NCBI RefSeq assembly: GCF_910592395.1
Contig: NC_088322.1
Span: 14,193,431 to 14,257,430 of the forward strand
DNA from: Lineus longissimus
Lineage: Eukaryota; Nemertea; Pilidiophora; Heteronemertea; Lineidae
Direction: 5' to 3'
Length of the DNA: 64,000 bases
Position numbers and translations under genes: made by a program. Positions 1 to 12,000 of this stretch are shown in pieces (position 1 is the stretch's first letter; each line of letters opens with the position of its first letter). The notes beneath the pieces are model-generated. The model was not told the DNA's origin. It saw nothing but the letters and a program-made list of their open reading frames with translations, and searched no databases.

Positions 1-2455
1 GCTGATAACTTCTCAACATTGTTGTTTACAAGAACAAATCAACCCCGCTGTGATCCCTTCCCATGAGAACCTGACCTGGTTGGCATGACAAGTCATAGCC
101 AGCAATCTAATCTTCCCATGTCATGTTGCAACCTTTTGTTCTAGCGTGGCACTTACGTAAGAATGTTACATTCATCAAGGGGTACTGGGCCGTATTTCAC
201 TTTTTGATCCCAAGGGACAGTAGGCTCTGTGGCGGGGCAGAACATCACTTCTCATCACAGAAGTGGACAAAAACTGCATGAGAAACACAGTTTTCTGTGA
301 TTTCTGAGGGGGAGGGGGCAGTTGCCACCTGCTATTTACGGCATTGGAAATTCTTGTCCCTGAGCTCATAACTGTTCAAGTGAAGTGGCAAAGGGTCTGT
401 CAAGGCTTCAGATGGTCCTGAGAATATAATTACTGAGAGCCAGAGCATCAAAATTGTATTACTTTAAAAAAGTCTTCTTTTAATGATATTTCGATATGCC
501 CGGTACAATGTTCTGCCCTTCCCTATTCAGTTACTGCTTGATAAGTATGTAGTTGCCAAACTGGCATTAGTTCTGATACTGGGAAATCCAGGTGATTGAA
601 TTTTTCGACACACCCTGTACCACTGTCTGCTGAAACCAATAGCCGTTATTCATTTATTGGTTACTTTTGCCTCTGGGGCCTGCTCCGGCTGATGGGAATC
701 CATCGAAGGAATGTAACATGCTCCAGTGATTCTCCTGGTATCTGCACAATATGGTCGTCCATATCCATGGCATACTTGTCTAGTTCTGTGGAACCAGTTT
801 GGATGTATTTTGATCAGTCGGCACACTTGAAGTGAAGATACATCATAATTGGAAGCTCCAGTGTCAAAACCATATGTATGTATCTCGACAAGATCAGGTG
901 GAGAAAACGCAGAGTGTTTCCATGGCAACGAGCTGTGAACTAAGTTACATATTTGGAACAGTGTCAGGATTAACTTATTGTAAAGATTAACTAATTCTAT
1001 TTGCTGCCATATTTGTGATGGTTCCAAGGTTGATGTAACGCATTTGATGCTGGGCGTCACTTATCTACGCTTTGTGAGGGCCTAGACTGCGATATCAGGG
1101 TGTGATTTCTGTTTGTAAGAGTGAGGATAAGCTCCACTCTGGCTGTAACACATCCAATAACCTCTCTCGGCTTATCCTGGCCCGTCACCGAATAGTCTTT
1201 AATATCCGTGGAGCCTGTCATCCCGTGACATGCTGTCGCTACCATACCCTCCCGTTGATTGTGTGTGATGGAAATCATCGACTTCTACAGGTGTTTATGT
1301 GAATCAATTATACCAAATCAGGGACCTTTATCCATCATCTTTTGCATCTGTCAGGGAAAGATCATGAAAGAAAATGTCTGCGGTCAGGGATTGATTGGTC
1401 CTGTTTCGATATCATTCCTCGGGTAAGTCACTTCATTCTGATCGTAATTTGAAGAAGTGTACACCATAGTTCCTGCTCAGGTACAAGGCTTCTCAGACTC
1501 TCAGTCAGGTACAAGGCTTCTCAGACTCTCAGTCAGGTACAAGGCTTCTCAGACTCTCAGTCAGGTACAAGGCTTCTCAGACTCTCAGTCAGGTACAAGG
1601 CTTCTCAGACTCGCACTCATTCTAATTGAGTGTATCATCAGGATGTTACACCAAGACCAAGACCAAATGATCCACAACAATAACATGTCATGCTCATTCT
1701 AACTCAAGAGGGTTTGACATCACATCCCCTGAATGCTTATTCAAAGTACTGCAGAAGAATGTAGTGCTACAAAGCAAAGCATCCAATCAAACAATCAAAT
1801 ATACTGATATCGTCATCAGAGGGTTAACAGTATCCTATATCTACATTGTTGTAACATCGCAATATAATGTCAAAGGTATCGCTCGATCGGGAGAATTACG
1901 TCAGCAAGTCTTGTGTAACTCTACGCGCGGTTCATCGTTTGATCATCAAGATCAGGTTGCCTCTTCTCGTAGCTTAATTGATGGAGATTTCACGGCCCAA
2001 ATGTACTGCGAGTTGTTTTGCGAGCTTGTTTGCTTCCGTTCATGCATTCGCTAATCGGTGTGTAATTTAATCACATCAGACGATAGGAGGAGTCTGTTTT
2101 GCAATTCATGTCATTGTCAGCCAAAGAGATTGTGTCTGTTTTCAAGGATCAACAGAATTTTAATTGTCCTGGATTTTTGTGGAGGGGGGTTGCAATTGTT
2201 CTGTCATTCAATGCAATTCTGGCTCAATTGTAGATCCGTTCCATTCCCTTTATATCTTGGCTCTACTACAGTGACGCCCTCTTTTGTTCTAGTTTCATGT
2301 GTTGATTTTTTATGGTTCTTGTCCACCCCGAATTTGTGTGATTTGTTAAGATATTTGAAGAGGCAGTGAAATGTAAAAATCAAACACGTCTCCTTGACAG
2401 ATAGATCGTCATAGGGTCGCCTGGAAGTGGATAGAACTTATGATAATGTGACTCG
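1..2455. other. Upstream region / possible long intron of full-length trio
   Basis: No exon with good splice sites and a recognisable protein was found. The open frames here are short and unlike known domains. Apart from the minisatellite at 1479-1614 the stretch looks like intron or intergenic DNA. Confidence 0.5.
1479..1614. repeat. 28-bp minisatellite, about 5 units
   Basis: Five consecutive near-perfect copies of a 28-bp unit containing AGGTACAAGGCTTCTCAGAC. It lies about 1 kb before trio exon 1. Confidence 0.9.
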
Positions 2456-2474
2456 ATTTGCATATCATTTGCAT
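2456..2474 (+). promoter_or_regulatory. Two octamer (ATTTGCAT) motifs upstream of trio exon 1
   Basis: ATTTGCAT occurs at 2456-2463 and again at 2467-2474, about 150-165 bp before the exon 1 ATG. This is the POU/Oct binding octamer. No TATA box is convincing; an AT-rich stretch lies at about 2567-2577. The promoter role is inferred. Confidence 0.45.
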
Positions 2475-2622
2475 AGAGGAAACATCGGAATGCAATTGAA
2501 TATTGCAGTTTTCAACATAAAAACTCCATGAAAATATCGTAAAAAAGGATATCAAACTCGTCCTAATTTAAATAAATCTGCATACCAGTATTGCCTTGTG
2601 AGATTCTATTGGACAAGGACTG

Positions 2623-3036
2623 ATGGCGTCCACGATGAACTATAAATACGGATACGATTTCAGTTTGTACAGTTTGTTTTGTCTTTGTCGCAAACGCAAG
2701 AAATATAGTCCCGAGTCGGACTCGGAGTCACCCGAGTGTCATTCAGAGGACCAAGTACGAAAATGTGATTTTGTTTTGGCCTCGGATGTCACTCCGATGA
2801 AACATAACGACATCGTGAAAAGTGTCGAATCATGCGAGGAAAAAAGCGTCGCAAATTCTGAGGCGAGGTTAGAAAAAATTGAGTCCACCGACGAGAATCG
2901 GAATAAGAATACGGATCCGGCGGGCGGAGATCGGGAATTGCCGACTGAGGATTCTGCTGGGAGTAGATCTAATGAGGGGGAAGGGTTAATGAACGAATCA
3001 GAATCCGTGGACCCAGAACCAGATTCTGAATCAGGG
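2623..3036 (+). CDS. trio: trio exon 1 (alternative first exon, isoform-specific N-terminus)
   Basis: Codes residues 1-138 and ends at donor GG|GTTAGT in phase 0. The N-terminus has a short Cys/aromatic stretch (SLYSLFCLC) followed by RKRKK, which could be a lipid- or membrane-binding patch (inference). The rest is acidic and Ser/Glu-rich, hence low complexity. The in-frame stop at 2599 with no good acceptor between it and the ATG argues for a true first exon, not an internal one. Confidence 0.75.
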
Positions 3037-6000
3037 GTTAGTTTCATTTGTGTGTTGTGTTGTTAATGATACCGCCTTAAAATCGTATCAGTCTGGCAGG
3101 TTGATGATTCGGCCATCAAAATGTTGAGTTCCATGTCGTTTCTAGATTGCCCGCAAGCTTTCTTAGTTTCTTTTGCCTCTGCCTGAAGTGCTTCACTTTG
3201 CCTTGCTTTCAACTCACTAACTGTCGTAACATCTTCCTCATTACTTGTACATAGTTGACATTATTGACCTCATAAAGTACTTTGGTACCTTAGTTTCACC
3301 CAACACTGACAGTTGATCAAAACAAAGGTCTACCCAGAACATGATGTCTTGATCTAATCAAACTACTTGGTGTTGACAAACCATTGTCTGTTCAAATTGA
3401 ACTTGTTCAATGTCATCAAATGATCATGTGCATTTTTTGGAGCATGACTTGAATATTACGGAACACGTGAAAGTCCAAGCTCGTTAGCTTATAGAATGCT
3501 CTGGCTTGGTCAAAAACACTTTCTGGATATTAGACGATGCCAGGTCGATGAGTTTGTAAGAAAAGGTCATGATATTTCAGGTGTTCATCAGTATTAATCA
3601 GAGTTTGAACCAAAAGTCTATTCTCAGCTAAAGTGACATCTTCGTACAAATTTCTAACCAAATGCGTTTGTATCGTTCCAGGAGAGAGCTGAATCACCAT
3701 CACAGAGTCATCATTCATCAACCAAATCAACACCACCACAACCCCCTCCCTCGGACAACGACCAGCCAACTGCTGACTCCGCGCTAGATGATACCGACGA
3801 TGCTCAAGAGGTGGAGCTACCACCACCCATGGATCAAATCCAGTCGCACGTGTTCTCGAACACGTCACGGCCAAACTCGCAGGAAGATGTTCATGCTAAA
3901 CTGGTAAGTGTGATAGGAAGTAATCCTACATGTTCTACGTAAAAGTGAATTCATACTTCACTGCCAGCCTCTGGCGTGGGTGCCCCAGTGTCGACTGTTA
4001 CTGTGTTTTCAATGGTTGGTCAGTTCCTGGTGTTCAGGTCAGTCCCTGGTGTTCAGGTCATGAAATAAGGTCTCTGATGACCCTGCGACGTTTGGTTGGA
4101 GCCACAGCAGTTGTTGAAGTGTCAATTATCAGAATAAAGTCTGTCAAAGTTTGGTTACTCATGATCTATGCCGACTGCATCATACACCCTTTGGGGTTAT
4201 GCAGTCCATGTAATCGAACTCCCCACCTATCATCCCTCGGAAAATATTGTGTTTAATCAACTGTTTAATTCATGTTACCAACCAACAAATGGTGCAATGG
4301 TGCACATCATACGATATTTCACTGATCACACCTCATTGCTTCTGTACTGCAGTGATTCAGACATGGAGAAATCACGAACCCTCTCACAATTTTGATACCG
4401 TAACAACTATAACCTGATAACAACTCTTACCCCTTACTCATTTAGACTTAATGAAGACCTCACCCCTTCCTCCTTCATAACCGTAGGAACCTTTTAAAAG
4501 CCCATATATGCCCCCCTGCTCAACCTTTGCATGAGGGACTTTTACGTATTTCAGACCCAAATGGTAGAAAATATGGAACTCGAGAATTTTGACCGATCAG
4601 CACAATCTGCGGAGGAGGTAAATTTGATTCCTCTGTGTAGCACTAGGGGGCAGAGTCACACGAGCCCTTGCTGTCTGAAGTATGGCACACACGAGCAACC
4701 CAGGGCGATAGTCAGACTGACTTAAAATGAGTATTTCTGGTTGGTGACCTGTGGACGTGTGTGCCGTATTTCAGCACCCACTTTCTGACTAACATGCTTC
4801 GTCTTGCACTAACCCATTTTAACAAGAGCATGCTGGCAAAGGAATGAGAAAGCCAATGTTCATCAAGGATTTGGGAAATTTGCTTTTGAAGTTGTGTCTC
4901 ATGCATGTTATACATGAGATTTCCTTCTTTTCAGTCCGCCAGTCTTTCAAACAGACCATCTGAGGCTTGTGCGTCTGCAGATCTGACAGTCGAGATCGAG
5001 AACATGGTCAAGCAGCGGATGGAGCATGCGGACAGTCAGGAGCAGTCGGCAAATGCTGAACCTGAGGGTCAGACCAAGGAGGATATAGAGCAAAAATACA
5101 AAAATAAACGACAGTAAGTGGCTTGAATAACACCAGCGAATGGGAGCCAGAAGGGCTTGGATATGATCAGTGTGAAATGATCAACTCCAGTGTGTTTTGA
5201 TGTTGACAGCTATGTTCCAGAGGTTGATCGAGAAGGAGGGGAAGTTGTTCCAGAGGTTGATCGAGAAGGAGGGGAAGTTGGCTGATATGCTGGAGGATAA
5301 TCTGGACAAACACAGCTTTACAAATCATTTCTCGCGCCGGAGCCAAGAACTTGTCAATAATTAGCACCAATCGAATGTTTAATTATACAAAGTGCATCCT
5401 CCAGGCCTTTCAATTACATGGAGACCTCTACACCCTGTATTTTTTTAGCCTATTTTGGGGACATGTTTTTTTTTCTTTTTAGCTTAATTTGGGGACATTT
5501 CGTCGTGCCAATTTGCCTGAACATCGACGTCCTTATTGACTGACATTGTCACATGCACCTGAAAACTCATCCGTTTAGGATGAAAAGTATCAAATTAGGC
5601 CATTTAGGATGAGATTTGGTCATTTAAGGTGTCAAAAAACGCTTCAGGGGGTAAAATTACCCCTTTAAAAAAAAAAAAAAATTTTTTTTTTTTTTCTATT
5701 TTGGGGAAATTTTTTCAGGGCCTAATTTTGGGACATGCCAAATTTCCTACACCGTATAGCGGTGTGAAAATGATGTAATCGAAAGGCCTGTCCTCACTCA
5801 AGCATTTATAGCCAAAAATCTGTCGGGGTTCCGCCAGTTTTCACCAGCCCCTGCTGAAGGCATCCAGAAGCAATTTGGGACACCAGATTTCATTTTCGAT
5901 AACTCTCCTGCTAAGAACACACCAGTAGTTGATAGAACAGGTGCACCTTCAAACACAGAAAACCTGATCCTCTATCTAATGCGTCAGGATGCAGTGTTTT

Positions 6001-9000
6001 TCTCCAGCCCTGCTTCAGGCATCCACAAATGATTGTTCGAAACCTTTGAGGTGGATCGAAACCTGGATAGGTTCCAAGGCATCCATACCTAGCAACGCCA
6101 CACCCAGGTGGCTGTATATACAAATCAAATTATTCCAAATACATATATGGCGTATATGGATTTGTATAACGGTTCCTGGATTGGCGATGATTCTGGTAGC
6201 GAAGGTTTTCACTGAGTATTTCTCAAACTGAAGCTCAACCCTTTTAAACCTTTATAGTTTTAACGTAGTGTGACAATGCAACTCCTCTGTGGAAAAAAGA
6301 TGCCAATTTACGCTTACAGAAGCGTTATTTCAAGACAGAAATATTGAAGCCAATCTTCTTGTGGGAAGGAAGATTGTACAGGTGCATGTTGATGTATACA
6401 CTGCACATACCTCACAGTGCTTTATTGAAAACTCAATAATCTATATTAAAAAGATGAACTTCCAATACATGCGACAGAAACCGTTTGTTTTTCTCCGGTT
6501 TCATCTATCTGATCTCCATTGTTGACATTGATTGAAAATCTCGCTGCTATTTTTGGATCAGAATCCGTCATTCAGTGCTCGAGGGGTTTGTTGGAATATT
6601 CGTTTTCATTCGTTTCATCCCGGCTTCCTTCTGTCATGATGCATGCCACTGCTGTGTTGTTACAATACCAACTATGTCCCAATGATAGAAATGATAGAAA
6701 AATCCCTAATTGCTGATCTGTCCCTGATGGTTTCCGCATGACTTTTCACTTTGGCTGGCACTCACAATCTATCAGCCGATTTCGTATCGTCCCAACTGGA
6801 TTCTACCAAAGTCATCCAAGATCACATCCGATGGCCGTTGTTGCGCTGTACTGGCCCTGAGTAGCTGCATCTATATGTACAAGATGTATATCACTGCCTT
6901 TTGAATTATGGCTCTGTCTAAATGTCCATACCTTTTGCTTTGTTTCAGATACGTTCTACAGGAGTTGATCGAGACTGAACAAGATTACGTGCGTGATCTT
7001 GGACTCGTCGTCAACGGCTACATGAAGGAGATGAAGGAGATGGAGAACTTACCCGAGGACATGAACGGCAAAGATAAAATTGTGTTTGGAAATATTCATC
7101 AGATCTACGACTGGCATAGGGAGTGAGTAGCCATTTTGAAAACATTGATCTGATAATTGCGATCTTTAGATTGTGAGGTGTCAGACCCCAAATCTCAATT
7201 TCAGATTCTTGTACCCTGTGCCTATTCCAGGGCTAGATCAAAGTGAAAAGAGGCCAAGCAGATGTCGTCATTATGGGCGTCAAGTTTATGGAAATTGACT
7301 ATCGTATGAGACTTTGTCGCCAGCCCAACTATAGCAAAAGTGAAATGTGGCAACTTTCCCGCTGAAGACTTGATAAAGCTTCATCGTAGAATTCTGCTTG
7401 TACCGGTATTCCATGACTAAAGCGTCACCTCTTGTCATTTCAGAACGTTCTCTGTCGAATTAATGAAGATTCTAGACGACCCTGACTATCTAGGAAAGAT
7501 ATTTGTACGATATGTAAGTATAGGACAGTCATGGCATCCATCTTATTTCAAAGCGGCACTGGGTGGTTAGTTTGTTTGATGGTTGAAACACGAAAAATGA
7601 CAAACTGAGTGTCTTCTCTTCATCTTTACCTTAAAGAACGAACCAGAGACCTCAGAGAAAATCGAAGGCTACGACAGATGGTGACCCTCTCTCTCACATG
7701 AAGAGGTGGACCAATGACTTCATTGGAGACAGGCGTTGATGTCTCTGTCGACCTAATCTGAAGATACATAATGTTACAAGTCAAATTCTGACTCCAATAT
7801 CGTGTTGTTGCTGCTGGTCTGGCTATGTTCTTGAGTGGGTGTCTTCAGTGTACACACCATGTGTAGAAAGTATACAAATGCACTAGGGTGTGTCCGTTTC
7901 GATATATAATGATCATAAACAAAATCTATTTCAATAATGGAAGCTATAGATTGCTTTGATTGATTTGACTGCGGTATCTGTGATACAGTAAGCCCATTAT
8001 GCTGTTACACCTTGTGTTTGCGCACTTTTGGAAGAGTGCCACTCGTCATGATGATAAAGGCCAATGTACTGTCTTTGATGGGGAATTTATCATTCTCAGG
8101 CTTCCCTCTAAGTGTGACCTCAGTCAGCAACACCACTTTGCCAGCACAGCGATATGATTTGTCTTGACTCATCCTCTAAGACACGAGTCAAGAAATAATG
8201 AATGAAATGTCTCAATTTCTCTCTTTTCAGGAACGCCGATTATATATGTATGTAAAATACTGTGAAAACAAACCTAAGTCTGAATATATAGTAGGGGAAT
8301 ACCTAGACACATTCTTCGAGGAGTTACGAATCAAAATGGGTCATCGATTAACGCTTCCAGATTTACTCATTAAGCCTGTACAGAGAATCATGAAGTACCA
8401 GTTACTATTGCGTGTAAGTTGTGTGATGTACCAGAGCTTTTTTGTGTAGGGGTCTCATGGTTTTTAATTTGAGGCTTGAAAGATTTGCTGCTGCTGGCCA
8501 TAATTCAATACCCTTGACAATCAATAGCTTGTATGGAGAGAAGTCTGTCTCAACTCTCTGTTAATCTTTGAATTTTCAAAATTGGACCAAAAATAAGCAT
8601 GTTAGAATTGCTGTGTGTGCCCCTGGCCCCTGGTGTGACAAAAACATGAGTTTGACTAAGATAATTGATAGTTTGAGGAACATGGTAAGACACCATACAC
8701 ACAAATGAAGGATTAGCTTCAAATGAGGTGATAATATGGTATCCCAAAGCGCTCGGAGCGAGAAACCTGGACAAGCACTAATAAGAACTCAATATCATGA
8801 TCACCAGTAGTTTTTGAAGTTTTTTCTGAAATCTCAGGTATCTCAAATATTCGACGAATATTGTTGCAGGACATAATGAAACATTCAGAAAAGGCTGGTG
8901 CGGACTGCCGCGACTTGGAGAAGGCACTACAGGTGATGAAGGTGGTGCCGAAGGCTGCTAATGACATGATGCAAGTCGGCAGGTTACAAGGATTCAATGT

Positions 9001-12000
9001 AAGTGATGGGGGGAGGGTTGGACGGGCCTCCTGAGCTCTGGCAGGCTACCAGTCAAGGAGAAGGAACACTCTGATATAAAACCTGGGCAATAAAAGTTAT
9101 CTGAAGTCGGCCCTGGTAGCGTGGCTAAAAATCAGGACCTGGCACACATACAACTAAATGGTTAAAAAAATGTCTATGTGGGGGATAATGGAGCAAGCAT
9201 TTCCTTGGTCGTCTTTCAAATCCGAATCAGTTGTTCCAACTCTTGATCAAAAACTGATTAGTACCTGAGGTACCTTTGAACTTATGAAAGAATGATAAAA
9301 AGTGTGAGAAAGGGCAATTACGTCTGCTCATAGTTTTGAACTTATGTAAACAATATGGCAATTTCTTCTGTTTCTAGGGTAAAATCACTGCTCAAGGTAA
9401 ACTGTTGTCACAGGAGACGTTAATGGTTGCGGAGGTCGTTCAAGGTCAGCAACAAAAATTCAAAGAACGTCGGATCTTCTTATTCGAGCAGATCGTAATA
9501 ATCAGCGAGGTGATTGAGAAGAAACGTGGCAACATTGTCAATTATATATATACATATAAGGCTAGTGTAAAGGTAAGTGCACACGGGTGATCAAATTGGA
9601 GCAGCTGCCAGGCGACTGCTCGAGTTTTTTTAGACCTTTAAAGCCGGCTGCTCTGGGACGATTGAATTCTCGGCAGCTCTCCAACGACTTAAATTTACTG
9701 TTTTATGACCATGGCGCTTGATTTCAGGCAGCTCCTGACCGAGTCACGTGGCCAGTAACATCAGTTGGTGGCACCGTGCTCAACTGAGGTGGCACGAAAT
9801 TCTCCCCGGAGCCAACAGAACAGGAAACCAGGCAGTTGATTTTTCGCATTTCTTACACCAGACTTGGTTCAGAATTTCGCTTTCAAAGGTTCTCTGTCCT
9901 TAGGAAAGACACTTTACTCAATTGATTATCTTTCAGGTGAATAAAATGACGCTGTCAGAGAAGGTACCCAATAACCCGCTGCAAATCATGATCATCGATC
10001 GAACGCCGGGTTCTGATGCGAAATATTATTTTGAAATGCAGTCAGAGGAAATGAAAGAAAGCTGGATAACCAAGCTTAAGACGATATTAGATATGCAGGG
10101 GGACTTTTTAAAGGGTAAGTGCTTGTCATCTGTGTGGTTCAGGGGGTCTGCTCCAGATTTCAGTGGACTTCTGATCAAAAATATATGTTATTGCAATGGT
10201 AGCATCACTTTAACAAGCTTGAAGGGCAGTGGATTGGCCGTTGAGTAGGCCTCTCGGTCAGTCAACTCTGCAGGTTTGGAGTGCTTCAGGGTTGACCCTG
10301 GCCCTCCTACAACTGCTGTGTTCCTGAGAGTGATGCCACTGTTGCTGTGTGGTCAATTTAAAACAATTTCGAGAAGTTGTTTCCTCTTCCGATCTGAAGC
10401 CGACGCCCGATATTTACAGAAATCTGCCACGTTTTATATTCCTTTCCTTTATCAGGTTCAGTGTCTTATGTAACTTCCATGTTGGTTGTTGTTTATAGTT
10501 TCGTTATTGATTTTGACGATTTGACATTGAGAAATGACTTAGTCTTGAATCTGAGAACTTATGTTGACATCCATTATCAGGATAAAGTCCTTTTTTTTCT
10601 TCAAAACCTATTGTCATGAAAATAAATAAACATACATATCAATATCCAATTCAATCTGTTATGAAGGATAGAGTTAACACAAAAACATCAATACTATCAA
10701 AATACATTTCTTATAATGTGTGAAATATATAATGTCAGACTTCATTTCAGTTGCATGGGAAATGTAAAGCAAATGAACTGTTTGATATAGTCTCTGTGGA
10801 TGGTCTTTCCAGAATGTTTTGTCAGGTTTCAATTGAATGAACTAGACGTTTGCCACCAAACTCGAGGTGGTGTGATTGTCTCAAAGTTAATGGAGCTAAA
10901 ATGTAGGCCAAACTGATGGCGCCTTGTCGAGGCTTTGGACAAAACTCTGCCCAAGCTGTGTTGGTGAGACGACCAAAACTGATAGTGAGGTATCAATTTC
11001 AATTGGCGAACACCTCAAACCAATCTTTTGACTGCTGCTTAGTTTTGTACCGACCCTAGCGGTTAAAGTTCCAACACAAAAACCGCCGCAGCCAAAACAA
11101 GTTACATGTACATTGCACACAATGCTACATGCATGTAGCACACAAGGTACATTTGTTTACAATTTGCTATACATTTCTTTGATGCACAAATACTTTACTA
11201 GCATCTTTCTCAAGAATGATGCCAGGTTTGCAGTGACGCGAGTTGTAAATGTGTGTTTCTTAACTAATCTAATGCATACCCGCTTTAATTTACTAACAAA
11301 GTTGCATTTGTGGTGGTGCCCCCTAGTAGATAAAACATGGAACAAGAAGATGCTGTGTTTCTGTAAAAAGTAGCAAATTTTATGTTGCGCTTGATTTGGT
11401 ATTTGGTATTTAACTATTTGTTTCTTGGCATGATAGTTAAGTTAAGGCACTTTTAAAATCACAGAGATTCTGTGTTTTTGAGGTGGCTGGTTAGATATCG
11501 ATAGAAAATAGTCTGAGGTTCTTAGTTTAATAAATCTTGCTTGTAGTTATTTTATTTTTTGAAGATTATAGGTGTTTGTCTGTACCATCTCTTTTTGCCT
11601 GTCGGTCTGTCTGTTCATGGTGGTTTGACAATGAAAACTATGCGTTTCTGCCCTATGATTTATTTATAGATTTTGTTGTAGACTGTGGTGTAATTTGTCA
11701 TTGATGGCGCTGTCAAATGAGGCCAAGTCAATGTGACCATAATTGTGACCCATCACAGCAAAATCAGGCGCATGTCGCTCTGAGCTTGGCAGGATGAGAC
11801 GGACTGTTTGTTCATTTCACTATTGTCTGCCTTTTGTGAAATATGAGCATATCAGTTTCTTCTATTATGTCCTGGTGTCATTTAGGCACATCTTCTGTGC
11901 AACATGCGCCTGATTTTGCTGTGACGGGTCACAATTGTGTGGGGAATAGATTTCTGGTAAATGACAGGCCAGCCCAGTACTTTGTGACTGGTGAAATTGA

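Larger units (their letters stand above)
3037..4934 (+). other. trio introns 1-3
   Basis: Introns 3037-3681, 3904-4554 and 4618-4934. I see only a 20-bp tandem pair near 4020-4062 (GGTCAGTYCCTGGTGTTCA). No other gene is supported. Confidence 0.6.
5114..6948 (+). other. trio intron 4
   Basis: A 1.8-kb intron holding a 33-bp duplicated segment (5215-5280) and a complete MITE (5402-5790). The rest is AT-rich with no convincing exon. Confidence 0.7.
7123..9936 (+). other. trio introns 5-9 (within DH-PH)
   Basis: Introns 7123-7443, 7514-8230, 8414-8869, 8999-9377 and 9573-9936. Nothing beyond ordinary intron sequence was recognised. Confidence 0.55.

Noticed and set aside
1457-1702. 81-codon ORF across the 28-bp minisatellite, and the idea of a CRISPR-like array
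   Set aside because: The units are contiguous with no unique spacers, and the genome is clearly animal. The ORF is a repeat translation.
2739-3047. Minus-strand 102-codon ORF opposite trio exon 1
   Set aside because: A mirror of the Ser/Glu-rich coding strand. No start context or homology.
10115-10473. Frame continuing past the PH domain as a possible long exon
   Set aside because: The donor AAGG|GTAAGT and the ALQSPI continuation at 13072 explain the real junction. The read-through has no family similarity.
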